A stretch of DNA of 64,000 bases from Ilumatobacteraceae bacterium (GTDB lineage: Bacteria; Actinomycetota; Acidimicrobiia; Acidimicrobiales; Ilumatobacteraceae): contig JAJTEL010000002.1 of the NCBI GenBank assembly GCA_021299715.1, forward strand, positions 248,001 to 312,000. Reading direction: 5' to 3'. A program made the translations under genes and the position numbers. Positions 45,187 to 53,834 of this stretch are shown here, in pieces. Every line of letters begins with the position of its first letter. Within the stretch, counting starts at the first letter, position 1. A model generated the notes under the pieces. The model searched no databases. It was not told the origin of the DNA and saw nothing but the letters and a program-made list of their open reading frames with translations.

Positions 45187-45253
45187 TAACCTATTTGTCA
45201 GGCCGAAAGGGCCGGAGGCGCCAGTACGTGGCTGCCCCTGCGCCCCATGGCGC
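45187..45253 (+). promoter_or_regulatory. Promoter and structured leader of the RNase E/G gene
   Basis: TAACCT (45187-45192) is a good -10 box, so the leader would be about 85 nt. It contains two compact hairpins, GGCC-GAAAG-GGCC (45201-45213) and GCGCC-CCAT-GGCGC (about 45240-45253), before the GAGAGGAAA ribosome-binding site. RNase E autoregulates through its leader in E. coli; a similar role here is inference. Confidence 0.45.
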
Positions 45254-45285
45254 GCCTCGTGCGCGACGTGAGAGAGGAAAATTTC

Positions 45286-46980
45286 ATGGACAGCAACGGT
45301 TCTGCCGATTCAGCGGCAGCCGATCAGACACAGTCGTCATCGCCCAGAGAGAGCTCCCAGGCGCCCCGTGCCGAAGGTCAAGGTGGCCCAAAGAAGCGTC
45401 GTCGAGGCTCTCGTGGTGGCAAGAATCGTCGCAAGCCAGGCGAGGGAGCCTCGTCGGCATCAGAAACATCTGCACCTGCGGGCCCACCACCTAGCCCGGC
45501 TCGTAAGCCACAAATTGGCGACACGCGTCCAGCGCCTGCTGCTCCGGTTGCTCAGCAAGAGAAGTCGGGCGAAGGGTCCAATAACAAGAAGAAGCGTCGT
45601 CGCAATGGCCGTGGTCGGTCTCGTTCGGGCGGTCAAGGGTCTGGTCGCGATTCAGCCGATCTCGATGCGGAAATCATTGAACGTCGTCGTGGCCGCGAAC
45701 GCAATGGTCGCCCCGTTGGTCGATACCTCATGTGTGTTCAGGTGCGCGAGGGTGTCACCCAGGTGGCGGTCATGGAAGGCCGCTCACTGATTGAGCACTA
45801 CGTCAGTCGTCCCGCCGACGATGTGGGTCAAATTCACGGAAACATCTACATGGGTCGCGTGCAAAACGTTCTTCCCGGAATGGAAGCAGCATTCGTCGAC
45901 ATTGCCACTCCAAAGAACGCCGTCTTGTACCGCGGTGATGTTCAGTTCGATGGCGAAGATGTCGAAACGAAAGACACCGCACGTATCGAGCACATCCTTC
46001 GTTCGCGCCAGATGATTCTGTGTCAGGTCACGAAGAATCCAATTGGTGCAAAGGGCGCTCGCCTCACACAAGAAGTGTCAATTCCTGGTCGATTCGTGGT
46101 TCTTATTCCTAATTCAAAGACCTACGGCATCTCGAAGCGTCTCGAAGACTCCGAACGCCGTCGTTTGCGCAACATTCTCGACCGTGTCAAGCCTGCCGAA
46201 CACGGAGTCATTGTTCGCACTGCAGCAGAACATGCAACCGAACACGAACTCACCGCAGACATGAAGCGTTTGTTGGAAGAGTGGGAATCAATTGAGGCCG
46301 CGGCCAAAGCAGCAACAGGACCGCAGTTGTTGTATCGCGAGCCAGAGTTGGCTGTGCGCGTTATTCGCGAAGAGTTCAATGCCGATTATCGCGGAGTTCT
46401 TATTGATGATCGTCGTCTGTATGAAGACGTCCGTAGTTACATTCAGGCTTTTAACCCTGAACTTGCCGACCGCGTTGAATATTTCGACCGTGATGCAGAA
46501 CCGCTGTCACTGTTCGAGACTCAGCATGTGCACGAACAGTTGCACAAGGCGCTCGACCGCAAAGTGTGGTTGCCATCGGGTGGTTCGCTCATCATCGAGC
46601 ACACCGAAGCACTCACCGTTATCGACGTGAACACCGGCAAGAACGTCGGAACATCCAATCTTGAACAAACTGTCTTCCAGAACAATCTCGAGGCTGCACA
46701 GGAAGTTGCACATCAACTTCGTTTGCGTGACATTGGCGGAATCATCGTTATTGACTTCATCGACATGGAAATCAAAGACAACCGTAAGAAGGTTGTCGAA
46801 TCATTCCGTCAGGCCTTGTCTCGTGACAAGACACGTACCCAAGTGTTCGACATCTCCGAACTGGGCTTAGTGGAAATGACCCGCAAGCGCATCGGTGAAG
46901 GTCTCATCACGGCTTTTGCAGGCGAGTGCCCAGAATGCTCTGGTCGAGGCATGAAGGTGGACTTCGGTCTTCTCGACTAG
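45286..46980 (+). CDS. rng: Ribonuclease E/G family endoribonuclease
   Basis: 564 aa. Residues 1-135 are a basic, disordered extension (KKRRRGSRGGKNRRK, NKKKRRRNGRGRSRSGG). An S1 domain follows (IYMGRVQNVLPGMEAAFVDIA). The catalytic DNase I-like domain has both metal aspartates, in ALTVIDVNTGKNVGT and GGIIVIDFIDME. The zinc-link CPECSGRG is near the C-terminus. It processes rRNA and tRNA and degrades mRNA. The ATG at 45286 has GAGAGGAAA upstream; the longer frame is leader. RNase G versus E cannot be separated by name here. Confidence 0.93.
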   Translation: MDSNGSADSAAADQTQSSSPRESSQAPRAEGQGGPKKRRRGSRGGKNRRKPGEGASSASETSAPAGPPPSPARKPQIGDTRPAPAAPVAQQEKSGEGSNNKKKRRRNGRGRSRSGGQGSGRDSADLDAEIIERRRGRERNGRPVGRYLMCVQVREGVTQVAVMEGRSLIEHYVSRPADDVGQIHGNIYMGRVQNVLPGMEAAFVDIATPKNAVLYRGDVQFDGEDVETKDTARIEHILRSRQMILCQVTKNPIGAKGARLTQEVSIPGRFVVLIPNSKTYGISKRLEDSERRRLRNILDRVKPAEHGVIVRTAAEHATEHELTADMKRLLEEWESIEAAAKAATGPQLLYREPELAVRVIREEFNADYRGVLIDDRRLYEDVRSYIQAFNPELADRVEYFDRDAEPLSLFETQHVHEQLHKALDRKVWLPSGGSLIIEHTEALTVIDVNTGKNVGTSNLEQTVFQNNLEAAQEVAHQLRLRDIGGIIVIDFIDMEIKDNRKKVVESFRQALSRDKTRTQVFDISELGLVEMTRKRIGEGLITAFAGECPECSGRGMKVDFGLLD

Positions 46981-47021
46981 CCCAACGCGGTGGTCAGAAG
47001 ACGGGAAATCCGTGAAAACTA

Positions 47022-47045
47022 GGGCTCGGCACGGTGTCGGAGCCC
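47022..47045. terminator. Hairpin between the RNase E/G gene and rplU
   Basis: GGGCTC...GAGCCC with additional inner pairing forms a stable stem 12 nt upstream of a TAGGGT -10 box (47058-47063). It probably ends the upstream transcript; there is no U-tract. Confidence 0.45.
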
Positions 47046-47074
47046 AGAAATGGCAGATAGGGTAGGAAACCGCT

Positions 47075-47386
47075 ATGTACGCAGTGATCGCATCCGGTGG
47101 AAAGCAAGAGAAGGTATCGCAGGGCCAGCAGGTCCAGCTTGAGCTTCTTCATGTCGAAGATGGTGTCGAGGTTTCTCTCACTCCCGTTCTCGTCGTTGAC
47201 GGTTCCACAATCTTGTCCACCCCCGAACAGTTGAAGGGCGCATCCGTTAAGGGTCGCGTTATCGGAACTGCAAAGGGACCAAAAATCGACGGCTTCACAT
47301 ACAAGCGTCGTACCAATCAGCGTCGTCGCTTCGGACATCGTCAGAAGTACTCCGTTGTAGAGATCACATCCATCGCGAAAGGCTGA
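47075..47386 (+). CDS. rplU: 50S ribosomal protein L21
   Basis: 103 aa, standard. MYAVIASGGKQEKVSQGQ at the N-terminus and YKRRTNQRRRFGHRQKYSVVEI at the C-terminus are diagnostic. It lies 6 bp before rpmA, the universal L21-L27 pair. An AGGAAA ribosome-binding site precedes it, and TAGGGT (47058-47063) gives a very short leader. Confidence 0.98.
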   Translation: MYAVIASGGKQEKVSQGQQVQLELLHVEDGVEVSLTPVLVVDGSTILSTPEQLKGASVKGRVIGTAKGPKIDGFTYKRRTNQRRRFGHRQKYSVVEITSIAKG

Positions 47387-47392
47387 TCCAGA

Positions 47393-47647
47393 ATGTCAAA
47401 GACAAAGGGCGGCGGCTCAACAAGAAACGGCCGCGATTCAAATGCACAGCGCCTCGGCGTAAAGGTTTTCGATGGCACCGTCATTACGGCCGGAACCATC
47501 ATCATTCGCCAGCGTGGCACCAAGACGCACCCCGGCAAGAACGTGGGCATTGGCAAGGACGACACTCTGTTCGCTCTTACTGACGGAAGCGTTAAGTTCG
47601 GCGAGCGTCGTGGACGCAAGGTTGTAGACGTCGTTCCTGGCGAATAA
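47393..47647 (+). CDS. rpmA: 50S ribosomal protein L27
   Basis: 84 aa. The N-terminus [21 protein letters not shown] starts directly with the mature basic tail that reaches the peptidyl-transferase centre, so no Firmicutes-type cleaved extension is present. [23 protein letters not shown] is diagnostic. It is followed by a strong terminator. Confidence 0.98.
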   Translation: MSKTKGGGSTRNGRDSNAQRLGVKVFDGTVITAGTIIIRQRGTKTHPGKNVGIGKDDTLFALTDGSVKFGERRGRKVVDVVPGE

Positions 47648-47670
47648 CACAACAGCCAAAACACATTTTT

Positions 47671-47698
47671 AAAGGGCGCGCCGAAAGGTGCGCCCTTT
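47671..47698. terminator. Strong hairpin with GAAA tetraloop after rpmA
   Basis: A 12-bp stem (AAAGGGCGCGCC/GGTGCGCCCTTT, one G-U pair) is closed by a GAAA tetraloop. It is followed by a T-rich GTGTTTCT on the plus strand. It separates rpmA from the convergent dgt gene and can serve both. Confidence 0.75.
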
Positions 47699-47711
47699 GT
47701 GTTTCTGTGGT

Positions 47712-48851
47712 TTACCCAGCGAGGAGAGTGTCTATTCCCTGCGGCAATTTGTGTACCGGGTACTTCAAGAGTTCCACGGCTTGTTTGCAGGCGTATCGAT
47801 CGGTCATGCCGCCCACGTAGTTGACGGCCTCTCGTGATGCTGCGACGGTGTGAGGGTCGAACGGCGTGTCGTGCCATGTGGGCAACAACATGGGGTGGGC
47901 AATGTAATGCTCGACTAGTGGTCGCAACATGTCGATAACACTTTGCGCTTGAACGCGCGATTCGGCGCGGTGGTAGATGGTGTCGTAGTTGAAGCGACGG
48001 AACTCTGCAAGTGCTTCGGCAACATCGGGAACCATGCCAATGCGGCCAGTTTCGGCAGTTGCGTTGATCATTGCGGTAATGAAAGCACTGAGTTGTTGAC
48101 GTCGGGTGGTTCCGCAACGTTGACGAACAATGTCGGGTAAATGTTGTGGTGTAACAACGCCTGCGTACACGGCATCTTCGAAGTCGTGACACACATAGGC
48201 AATGCGGTCGGCCCAGCTAACAATTTCTGCTTCGGGCGTAGATGGCGCTGGGCGAGACCAACTGTGATTGCGAATTCCGTCGAGTGTTTCCAAACACAAG
48301 TTGAGAGGTTGAAGGACAACATCGGCGCCCCACACGGCGTGGTCGTAGCCGTCTTCGATGTACGGAGACAGTGCATCTTCGCTGGCGTGACCACCAGGAC
48401 CATGGCCGCAGTCGTGCCCAAGAGCAATTGCCTCGGTGAGTGCAACGTTAAGACGAAGGACGCGAGCAACAGAGACGGCAACTTGTGCAACTTCCAAAGC
48501 ATGAGTGAGACGTGTGCGCTGATGATCGTCTGGGAAGACAAAGACCTGTGTTTTCCCAGCAAGGCGACGAAAAGACGAAGCATGAAGGATGCGGTCTCGA
48601 TCGCGTTCGAAACAGGTGCGGTAGGGGTCTTCGTCCTCGGCAATTACGCGGTTTCCGGGGCCAACTGCGCGTGTGGCAAGCGGAGCCATGGTGGAGTCTT
48701 CGGTGGCTTCTCGATGTCCACGCGTTGCAATGTTGGTGGTGCCAATACCGGCCCACGAATCGGCGTGGGCGAGGGTGATGGATGACGACGTGTTGCCTGA
48801 CATGGTGGAGACCCACGTGTTATTGCGGTCGGTGGTGGGGGATTCATCCAT
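47712..48851 (-). CDS. dgt: Deoxyguanosinetriphosphate triphosphohydrolase-like protein
   Basis: 379 aa HD-domain enzyme. The HD motif LGHDCGHGPGGHASEDALSP, the upstream SSFRRLAGKTQVF and THALEVAQVAVSVAR, and the second metal His/Asp region VSWADRIAYVCHDFEDA match dGTPase-like proteins that hydrolyse dNTPs to deoxynucleosides and triphosphate. Residues 1-55 are a variable extension. The ATG at 48851 is supported by TATCGT 6 nt upstream; an internal ATG (48803) is possible. It stands on the minus strand between rpmA and obg, which are usually adjacent. Confidence 0.9.
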   Translation of the reverse strand: MDESPTTDRNNTWVSTMSGNTSSSITLAHADSWAGIGTTNIATRGHREATEDSTMAPLATRAVGPGNRVIAEDEDPYRTCFERDRDRILHASSFRRLAGKTQVFVFPDDHQRTRLTHALEVAQVAVSVARVLRLNVALTEAIALGHDCGHGPGGHASEDALSPYIEDGYDHAVWGADVVLQPLNLCLETLDGIRNHSWSRPAPSTPEAEIVSWADRIAYVCHDFEDAVYAGVVTPQHLPDIVRQRCGTTRRQQLSAFITAMINATAETGRIGMVPDVAEALAEFRRFNYDTIYHRAESRVQAQSVIDMLRPLVEHYIAHPMLLPTWHDTPFDPHTVAASREAVNYVGGMTDRYACKQAVELLKYPVHKLPQGIDTLLAG

Positions 48852-48857
48852 ATCTCC

Positions 48858-48863
48858 ACGATA
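48858..48863 (-). promoter_or_regulatory. -10 box of dgt
   Basis: TATCGT on the minus strand ends 6 nt before the ATG at 48851. On the plus strand TAGCCT (48902-48907) lies 12 nt before the obg ATG and may serve obg. Confidence 0.45.
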
Positions 48864-48919
48864 GGTGAGTGGTGTGTCGCTCGTGGAGGAGTGAATGGCC
48901 GTAGCCTTGGACAGTCCCT

Positions 48920-50170
48920 ATGAGTGTGTTCGTCGACGAAGCCCAACTAAATGTGCGTGGTGGCGATGGCGGAGCTGGCTGTGTCAGTTTCCGTCGCGAG
49001 GGCCCTGTGGCATTTGGTGGACCAAACGGTGGCGATGGTGGCAAGGGCGGCGATGTGTGGCTTGTGGCCGACCGTAACGTGGCGTCGCTGTTGGCGTTTC
49101 GAGACCACCCTCACCGCAAGGCGGTCAATGGTGTGCACGGCAAAGGCAAAGACCTTCACGGACGACGTGGAGAAGATCTTTTCGTGGCTGTTCCCGAAGG
49201 AACAATTGCGCGCGACATGTACACCGGTGAAGTTCTTGCAGATCTCACTAACCACGGCGACAAATGGCTTGCTGCATCGGGTGGTCGCGGCGGGCGCGGT
49301 AATCACAAATTCATGAACAACAAACGTCGGGCACCGTCGTTTGCTGAACAGGGCGAAGAAGGCTACGAACGGTGGTTGTTGCTTGAGTTGAAACTCATGG
49401 CCGACGTTGCGTTGGTGGGTTTCCCAAACGCGGGCAAGAGTACGTTTATCAGCACTGTGTCGGCAGCTAAACCAAAAATTGCCAACTATCCATTCACCAC
49501 TCTTGAACCGCATCTCGGCGTTGTACGAATTGACGACAGCACCGAATTTGTTATGGCCGACATTCCTGGTCTTATTGAAGGCGCAAGCGAAGGAAAAGGA
49601 CTTGGGCATCAGTTTCTTCGTCACATCGAACGTGCTCGCGTGCTGTGCTACTTGGTCGACCTTGCTTCACTTGACGGAGTTGAACCAGAAGAACAATTGC
49701 GAATTCTTCAACACGAAGTGGGCAATTATCGACCCGAACTTCTGGAACGTCCGTCGCTAATTGTTGGCACCAAAATTGATAGTGCCGACGCTGACGTCGT
49801 AGCCGCATGGCCGCATATGTCTATGTCGTCCATCACCACCGAAAATGTTCGCTCTGTGGTGAATGCGTTGGCTCAAACGGTGGGTCAAGCACGCCAGGCA
49901 GAACCAGTTGCCGAGGCAACCATCATCATGCGCCCAGAGCCAGAGCATTCATGGGTAGAGCGGCTTGGCGAAAACGAATACCGCGTACACGGACGCAGTG
50001 CCGAACGAGTGGTGGCTCTCAACGATGTGACCACTCCAGAAGCCCTCAACTACATCGACGAGCGTTTGGACAAGCTTGGTGTGCCTAAATTGCTGTCAAA
50101 AGCGGGCGTGGTGGAAGGCGACGTGGTGTGGATTGCACAATTCAGTTTCGAATTCGTTCCAGAAGTGTGA
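48920..50170 (+). CDS. obg: GTPase Obg (ribosome assembly)
   Basis: 416 aa. Three domains: the glycine-rich Obg fold (NVRGGDGGAGCVSFRREG, GPNGGDGGKGGDVWL; residues 1-155), the G domain (G1 GFPNAGKST, G3 DIPGLIEG, G4 GTKID; about 156-320), and the C-terminal OCT domain (ENEYRVHGRSAERVVAL). It binds the 50S subunit and links ribosome assembly to growth and stringent response. The next gene is proB, with a 10-bp gap. Confidence 0.96.
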   Translation: MSVFVDEAQLNVRGGDGGAGCVSFRREGPVAFGGPNGGDGGKGGDVWLVADRNVASLLAFRDHPHRKAVNGVHGKGKDLHGRRGEDLFVAVPEGTIARDMYTGEVLADLTNHGDKWLAASGGRGGRGNHKFMNNKRRAPSFAEQGEEGYERWLLLELKLMADVALVGFPNAGKSTFISTVSAAKPKIANYPFTTLEPHLGVVRIDDSTEFVMADIPGLIEGASEGKGLGHQFLRHIERARVLCYLVDLASLDGVEPEEQLRILQHEVGNYRPELLERPSLIVGTKIDSADADVVAAWPHMSMSSITTENVRSVVNALAQTVGQARQAEPVAEATIIMRPEPEHSWVERLGENEYRVHGRSAERVVALNDVTTPEALNYIDERLDKLGVPKLLSKAGVVEGDVVWIAQFSFEFVPEV

Positions 50171-50180
50171 ATCTGTAGTC

Positions 50181-51272
50181 ATGCGCATCGTCGTCAAGAT
50201 AGGAACATCGTCACTCACCGATGATCACGGCCGCATCCGTTCCGACGTCATCGCATCGGTGGCAGCGCAATTATCGGCTGCTCGCGCAGAAGGCCACGAT
50301 GTCATCTTGGTGACATCAGGTGCGGTTGCTTCGGGTGTTGCAGGTTTAGGAATGAGCGAACGCCCCAACGATGTGTTGTCTCTGCAGGCATTATCAGCAG
50401 TGGGTCAACCTCAACTTATGGCTGCGTACAACGCTGCTCTGTCGCAACATTCCTTGGTTGCTGCACAGGTGTTGTTGGTCCCTCACGATTTTGTCGATCG
50501 TCAGCAGTATTTACACGCCCGCGACACCATTCACCGTTTGCTTGAATTGGGATGTATCCCCATTGTGAACGAAAACGATGCCATTGCAAACAACGAAATT
50601 CGTTATGGCGACAACGATCACTTGGCCGCGTTGTTATCGCACTTGGTGGGTGCTGACATGTTGGTGCTACTGACCGACATGGACGGGCTGTTCACAGCCG
50701 ATCCACGTACTAATCCCAGCGCCACAATTATTTCTGAAGTCGCAGCAGACGATCCTTTACTTGCGGTGTCTACGTCTGGCGCCGGAACAGATCGCGGTAG
50801 TGGGGGAATGTCGTCCAAGTTGGCTGCTGCACAAATTGCATCGTGGTCCGGAGTTACCGCGGTTATTGCATCTGCATCTGCGACGAATGCTGTGTTGCGT
50901 GCTGCGTCGCACGAGAACATTGGTACGCGCTTTCTTCCCCACGACCGTCAATTGTCCGCACGAAAGCTGTGGATTGCATTCGCTGCTGAAGTTGAGGGAA
51001 CTGTCACTGTCGACGAAGGCGCCCAGAAAGCGTTGGTTGAACGCGGCACATCATTGCTTCCTGCTGGTGTTACAGCCGTTAGCGGTTCGTTCGATATTGG
51101 TGCCGTGGTCAACGTGGTGAACGATGCCGGAGATCTGTTGGCGCGTGGAATGTCGGCTATGTCGTCCGATGTAGCTCGTGACGCTGCAGGGAAACGCACC
51201 GCCGATCTAGCGGATATGTCGGTAGTGGAAGCTATCCACCGAGACGATTTAGTGGTTCTTTTTTCCCGCTAG
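50181..51272 (+). CDS. proB: Glutamate 5-kinase
   Basis: 363 aa. The amino-acid-kinase domain (KIGTSSLTD, VTSGAVASGVAGL, PIVNENDAIA, RYGDNDHLAA, LLTDMDGLF) is followed by a C-terminal PUA domain (GAQKALVERGTSLLPAGVTAV). It performs the first step of proline synthesis. I chose the ATG at 50181; upstream codons overlap obg out of frame. Usually proA follows; here the next gene is the convergent murJ, 3 bp after the stop, so proA is elsewhere. Confidence 0.96.
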   Translation: MRIVVKIGTSSLTDDHGRIRSDVIASVAAQLSAARAEGHDVILVTSGAVASGVAGLGMSERPNDVLSLQALSAVGQPQLMAAYNAALSQHSLVAAQVLLVPHDFVDRQQYLHARDTIHRLLELGCIPIVNENDAIANNEIRYGDNDHLAALLSHLVGADMLVLLTDMDGLFTADPRTNPSATIISEVAADDPLLAVSTSGAGTDRGSGGMSSKLAAAQIASWSGVTAVIASASATNAVLRAASHENIGTRFLPHDRQLSARKLWIAFAAEVEGTVTVDEGAQKALVERGTSLLPAGVTAVSGSFDIGAVVNVVNDAGDLLARGMSAMSSDVARDAAGKRTADLADMSVVEAIHRDDLVVLFSR

Positions 51273-51275
51273 TTG

Positions 51276-52859
51276 TTACAGCGTGGTGTCTACGTCGGTA
51301 TTGCGGCGTGGGAGCAGAGATGACAGGTTTTGCATTTCTGGGACTCTGAGTGAAACAAGTGCAATCACATAGATGACAACGCCCGCTGTGACACACAAAA
51401 ACAATTCCGCCAACTGAGACATGCCTGACTTTGGATGCAAGAGAAATTCCAGCACCCAGACTCCGCCGCCCATAAGTGCACTTGCAAACAATGTTCGCCA
51501 CATCATGGAGCCAATGCTGGTCCACTGAATTGCTTTGTATTCCGTGTGTAAGAGCCACAACACCACACATGAGGCAATCATGTATGAAATTCCGAATGAC
51601 AGACCAAGACCAAGAACACCGTGTCGCTCTACGAGAACAATGGCAAGAACAATGTTGAGGACATTCTGGAACACATTGATATAGAACGGCGTGCGCGTGT
51701 CTTCGTGCGCGTAGAACCCTCGTAAGCAGAAGATGTACAGGGAGAAACCAGCAAGACCAACAGAGAATCCGGCGAGTGCTCTCGCGGTGTTAGATGCGGC
51801 CTCTGAGTTGAAGTGGCCGTGTTCGAGGAGGGCACTGATGATTGGGTGCGCCAACACCACCATGGCGACCGAGGCCGGAATGGTGAGGATGCTGATCCAG
51901 CGAACCCCCGACGTTGTCCATATTGCGAACCCGTCTTTGTCGCCCGCGCGCACACGACGAACTAATTCAGGAACAAAAGTGGTGGCAATAGAAATAGCCA
52001 GAAGTCCGTGGGGAAGCATAAAGAACGTGAATGCTTTTGAGTATGCATCTTGGTTTCCGCTGCCTGGCTCTGCAAGGTTCTTAATGACGATGAGTGCTAT
52101 TTGGTTGGTGACCACGTAGCCAAAAGTCCACGACGACAATTTCACCATGGTGCGCACGGCGGGGTGCGAAAAGTTTGGAGTGAATGTAAACGGAATGTTC
52201 GCGCGTCTGAGAGCCGGGATGAGAACCAAGCCCATGGCCATAATTCCACCTGTGGCCGACATGGTGAACAAGAAGAAGAACGTGTGGTCGTTGAGAACAT
52301 CGGTGAGGTCTGGCGTTCCGTCACGTGTGAAGGGGATGACAAGCAGCAACGTAATGGTGACAACATTCGACAACACCGGAGCCCACGCTGCTGCAAAGAA
52401 ACGGCGACGCGAGTTCAATAGCGCCGAACCAATTGCGGTGAGGCCGTAGAAGAAAATTTGAATGAGGAAGATGCGCGTCATGGCTGTTCCGGCGCGTCGG
52501 AACTGGTCGGCGTCTACTAGCTCACTTGGATGAAGAGAGAAGAGACGAAAAATAAGTGGCGCGGCGAGTACTGCAATAAGAGTGGCTGCTGCAAGAACGA
52601 CAAGTGATGTAGAGACAACAACTTGTGTTGCTTCTTCGTCGTCATCTTCGGCAAAGCGGGTAAAGAGAGGAACCAAACTTGCCGCCAGTAAACCGCCCAC
52701 AAGAAGTTCATAGATGGAGTTCGGTGAGTTATTTGCTCCGTCGAAAGCGTCGGCAAGTGCTGTTTGTCCGATAATGACACCAAAGACCACCACTCGGAGT
52801 AGGCCAGTGAATCGGGACATTGCTGTACCCAGAGCCACCACGAGCGTGTCTTTGAACAT
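51276..52859 (-). CDS. murJ: Lipid II flippase MurJ
   Basis: 527 aa with about 14 TM segments. MOP-exporter features: RFTGLLRVVVFGVIIGQTALADAF at the N-terminus, then NSPNSIYELLVGGLLAASLVPLF, GLLAISIATTFVPELVRRVRAGD and a typical late region, SLYIFCLRGFYAHEDTRTPFYINV. MurJ flips lipid II across the membrane for wall synthesis. It lacks the long C-terminal pseudokinase seen in mycobacterial MviN. The ATG at 52859 is supported by TAACCT 7 nt upstream. It is convergent with proB. Confidence 0.93.
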   Translation of the reverse strand: MFKDTLVVALGTAMSRFTGLLRVVVFGVIIGQTALADAFDGANNSPNSIYELLVGGLLAASLVPLFTRFAEDDDEEATQVVVSTSLVVLAAATLIAVLAAPLIFRLFSLHPSELVDADQFRRAGTAMTRIFLIQIFFYGLTAIGSALLNSRRRFFAAAWAPVLSNVVTITLLLVIPFTRDGTPDLTDVLNDHTFFFLFTMSATGGIMAMGLVLIPALRRANIPFTFTPNFSHPAVRTMVKLSSWTFGYVVTNQIALIVIKNLAEPGSGNQDAYSKAFTFFMLPHGLLAISIATTFVPELVRRVRAGDKDGFAIWTTSGVRWISILTIPASVAMVVLAHPIISALLEHGHFNSEAASNTARALAGFSVGLAGFSLYIFCLRGFYAHEDTRTPFYINVFQNVLNIVLAIVLVERHGVLGLGLSFGISYMIASCVVLWLLHTEYKAIQWTSIGSMMWRTLFASALMGGGVWVLEFLLHPKSGMSQLAELFLCVTAGVVIYVIALVSLRVPEMQNLSSLLPRRNTDVDTTL

Positions 52860-52866
52860 GATGGTC

Positions 52867-52872
52867 AGGTTA
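52867..52872 (-). promoter_or_regulatory. -10 box of murJ
   Basis: TAACCT on the minus strand, 7 nt before the ATG at 52859; leaderless spacing. Confidence 0.5.
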
Positions 52873-52953
52873 GGTGCTGAGAGCAGGTGGCTAGGGGTGT
52901 TTGGAAGCCCAATGACCCGTCTTTACGGCTCTGCCACTAGGTTGGAGGGTCTT

Positions 52954-53817
52954 ATGGCACCTCGCTTTGATTCTGTTCAACAAGTTCGTGACGGTCTGAA
53001 GTCCGTCAATTACCTCGCCGACGACGGCATTGCAGGTGTTGCATTCCTTGCAGACCGCCTCGGAAAGCCAATTTTGGTCGAGGGCCCCGCCGGTACGGGT
53101 AAAACCCAGTTGGCCAAGAGCATCGCCGAAATGACAGGAGCCCGCCTTATTCGTTTGCAGTGTTACGAGGGTCTCGACGAATCGAAGGCGCTCTATGAAT
53201 GGAACTACAAGAAGCAGCTGCTTCGTATTCAGGCCGATAAGAGCTCTGACTCGTGGAGTGAGATTCACGATGACATTTTCGGATCCGAGTTCTTGCTGAC
53301 GCGTCCACTTCTTGAAGCCATCACCGCTGAAGACCCCGTGGTGCTGCTGATTGACGAAGTCGACCGTGTTGAAGTCGAGACGGAAGCTCTTCTGTTGGAA
53401 ATTCTCTCCGAATATCAAGTGTCTATTCCAGAGCTTGGAACCATCACCGCAAAGCAAGTTCCTATGGTGTTTCTCACATCAAATAACACTCGCGAGCTGT
53501 CCGAAGCGTTGAAGCGTCGTTGTTTGTTCTTGCACGTTGATTATCCGCAGATGGACCGCGAAAAAGAAATCGTTCTCACAAAGGTAGAAGGCATCACCGA
53601 CATGCTTGCCGACCAAGTGGCTCGAATTGTTCGCAGTATTCGTCAGTTAGACCTGAAGAAGTCGCCATCTGTCAGCGAAACCCTGGACTGGGCGCGCACT
53701 CTCGTTCTCCTCGGAATCGACCATATTGATGCCGAACAGGCAAAAGAGACATTGCACATCCTTCTGAAGTACCAAACAGACATCGCGAAGGCTGTGAAGG
53801 AATTGTCCGTCGACTAA
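52954..53817 (+). CDS. MoxR-type AAA+ ATPase
   Basis: 287 aa. Walker A is VEGPAGTGKTQLAKSIAEM (residues about 45-63), Walker B VVLLIDEVDRVE, and sensor 1 MVFLTSNNTREL. MoxR ATPases act as chaperones for metalloenzyme or complex assembly together with a VWA-domain partner, here the next gene. The sequence is close to the CoxD/NorQ-like branch. The ATG at 52954 has GGAGGG 5 nt upstream; the longer frame upstream is spurious. It heads a five-gene set. Confidence 0.9.
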   Translation: MAPRFDSVQQVRDGLKSVNYLADDGIAGVAFLADRLGKPILVEGPAGTGKTQLAKSIAEMTGARLIRLQCYEGLDESKALYEWNYKKQLLRIQADKSSDSWSEIHDDIFGSEFLLTRPLLEAITAEDPVVLLIDEVDRVEVETEALLLEILSEYQVSIPELGTITAKQVPMVFLTSNNTRELSEALKRRCLFLHVDYPQMDREKEIVLTKVEGITDMLADQVARIVRSIRQLDLKKSPSVSETLDWARTLVLLGIDHIDAEQAKETLHILLKYQTDIAKAVKELSVD

Positions 53818-53834
53818 GTCGACGAGTTGTCACC

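Noticed and set aside
48891-48923. A 10-codon leader frame (GTG...TGA) behind GGAGGA, ending in ATGA overlap with obg
   Set aside because: The GGAGGA touches the GTG with no spacing, and a -10-like TAGCCT lies inside the frame, so it may not even be transcribed. Not strong enough to call.
52714-52953. An 80-codon N-terminal extension of the MoxR gene
   Set aside because: It runs antisense into murJ; the ATG at 52954 has an ideal GGAGGG and begins at the conserved domain.
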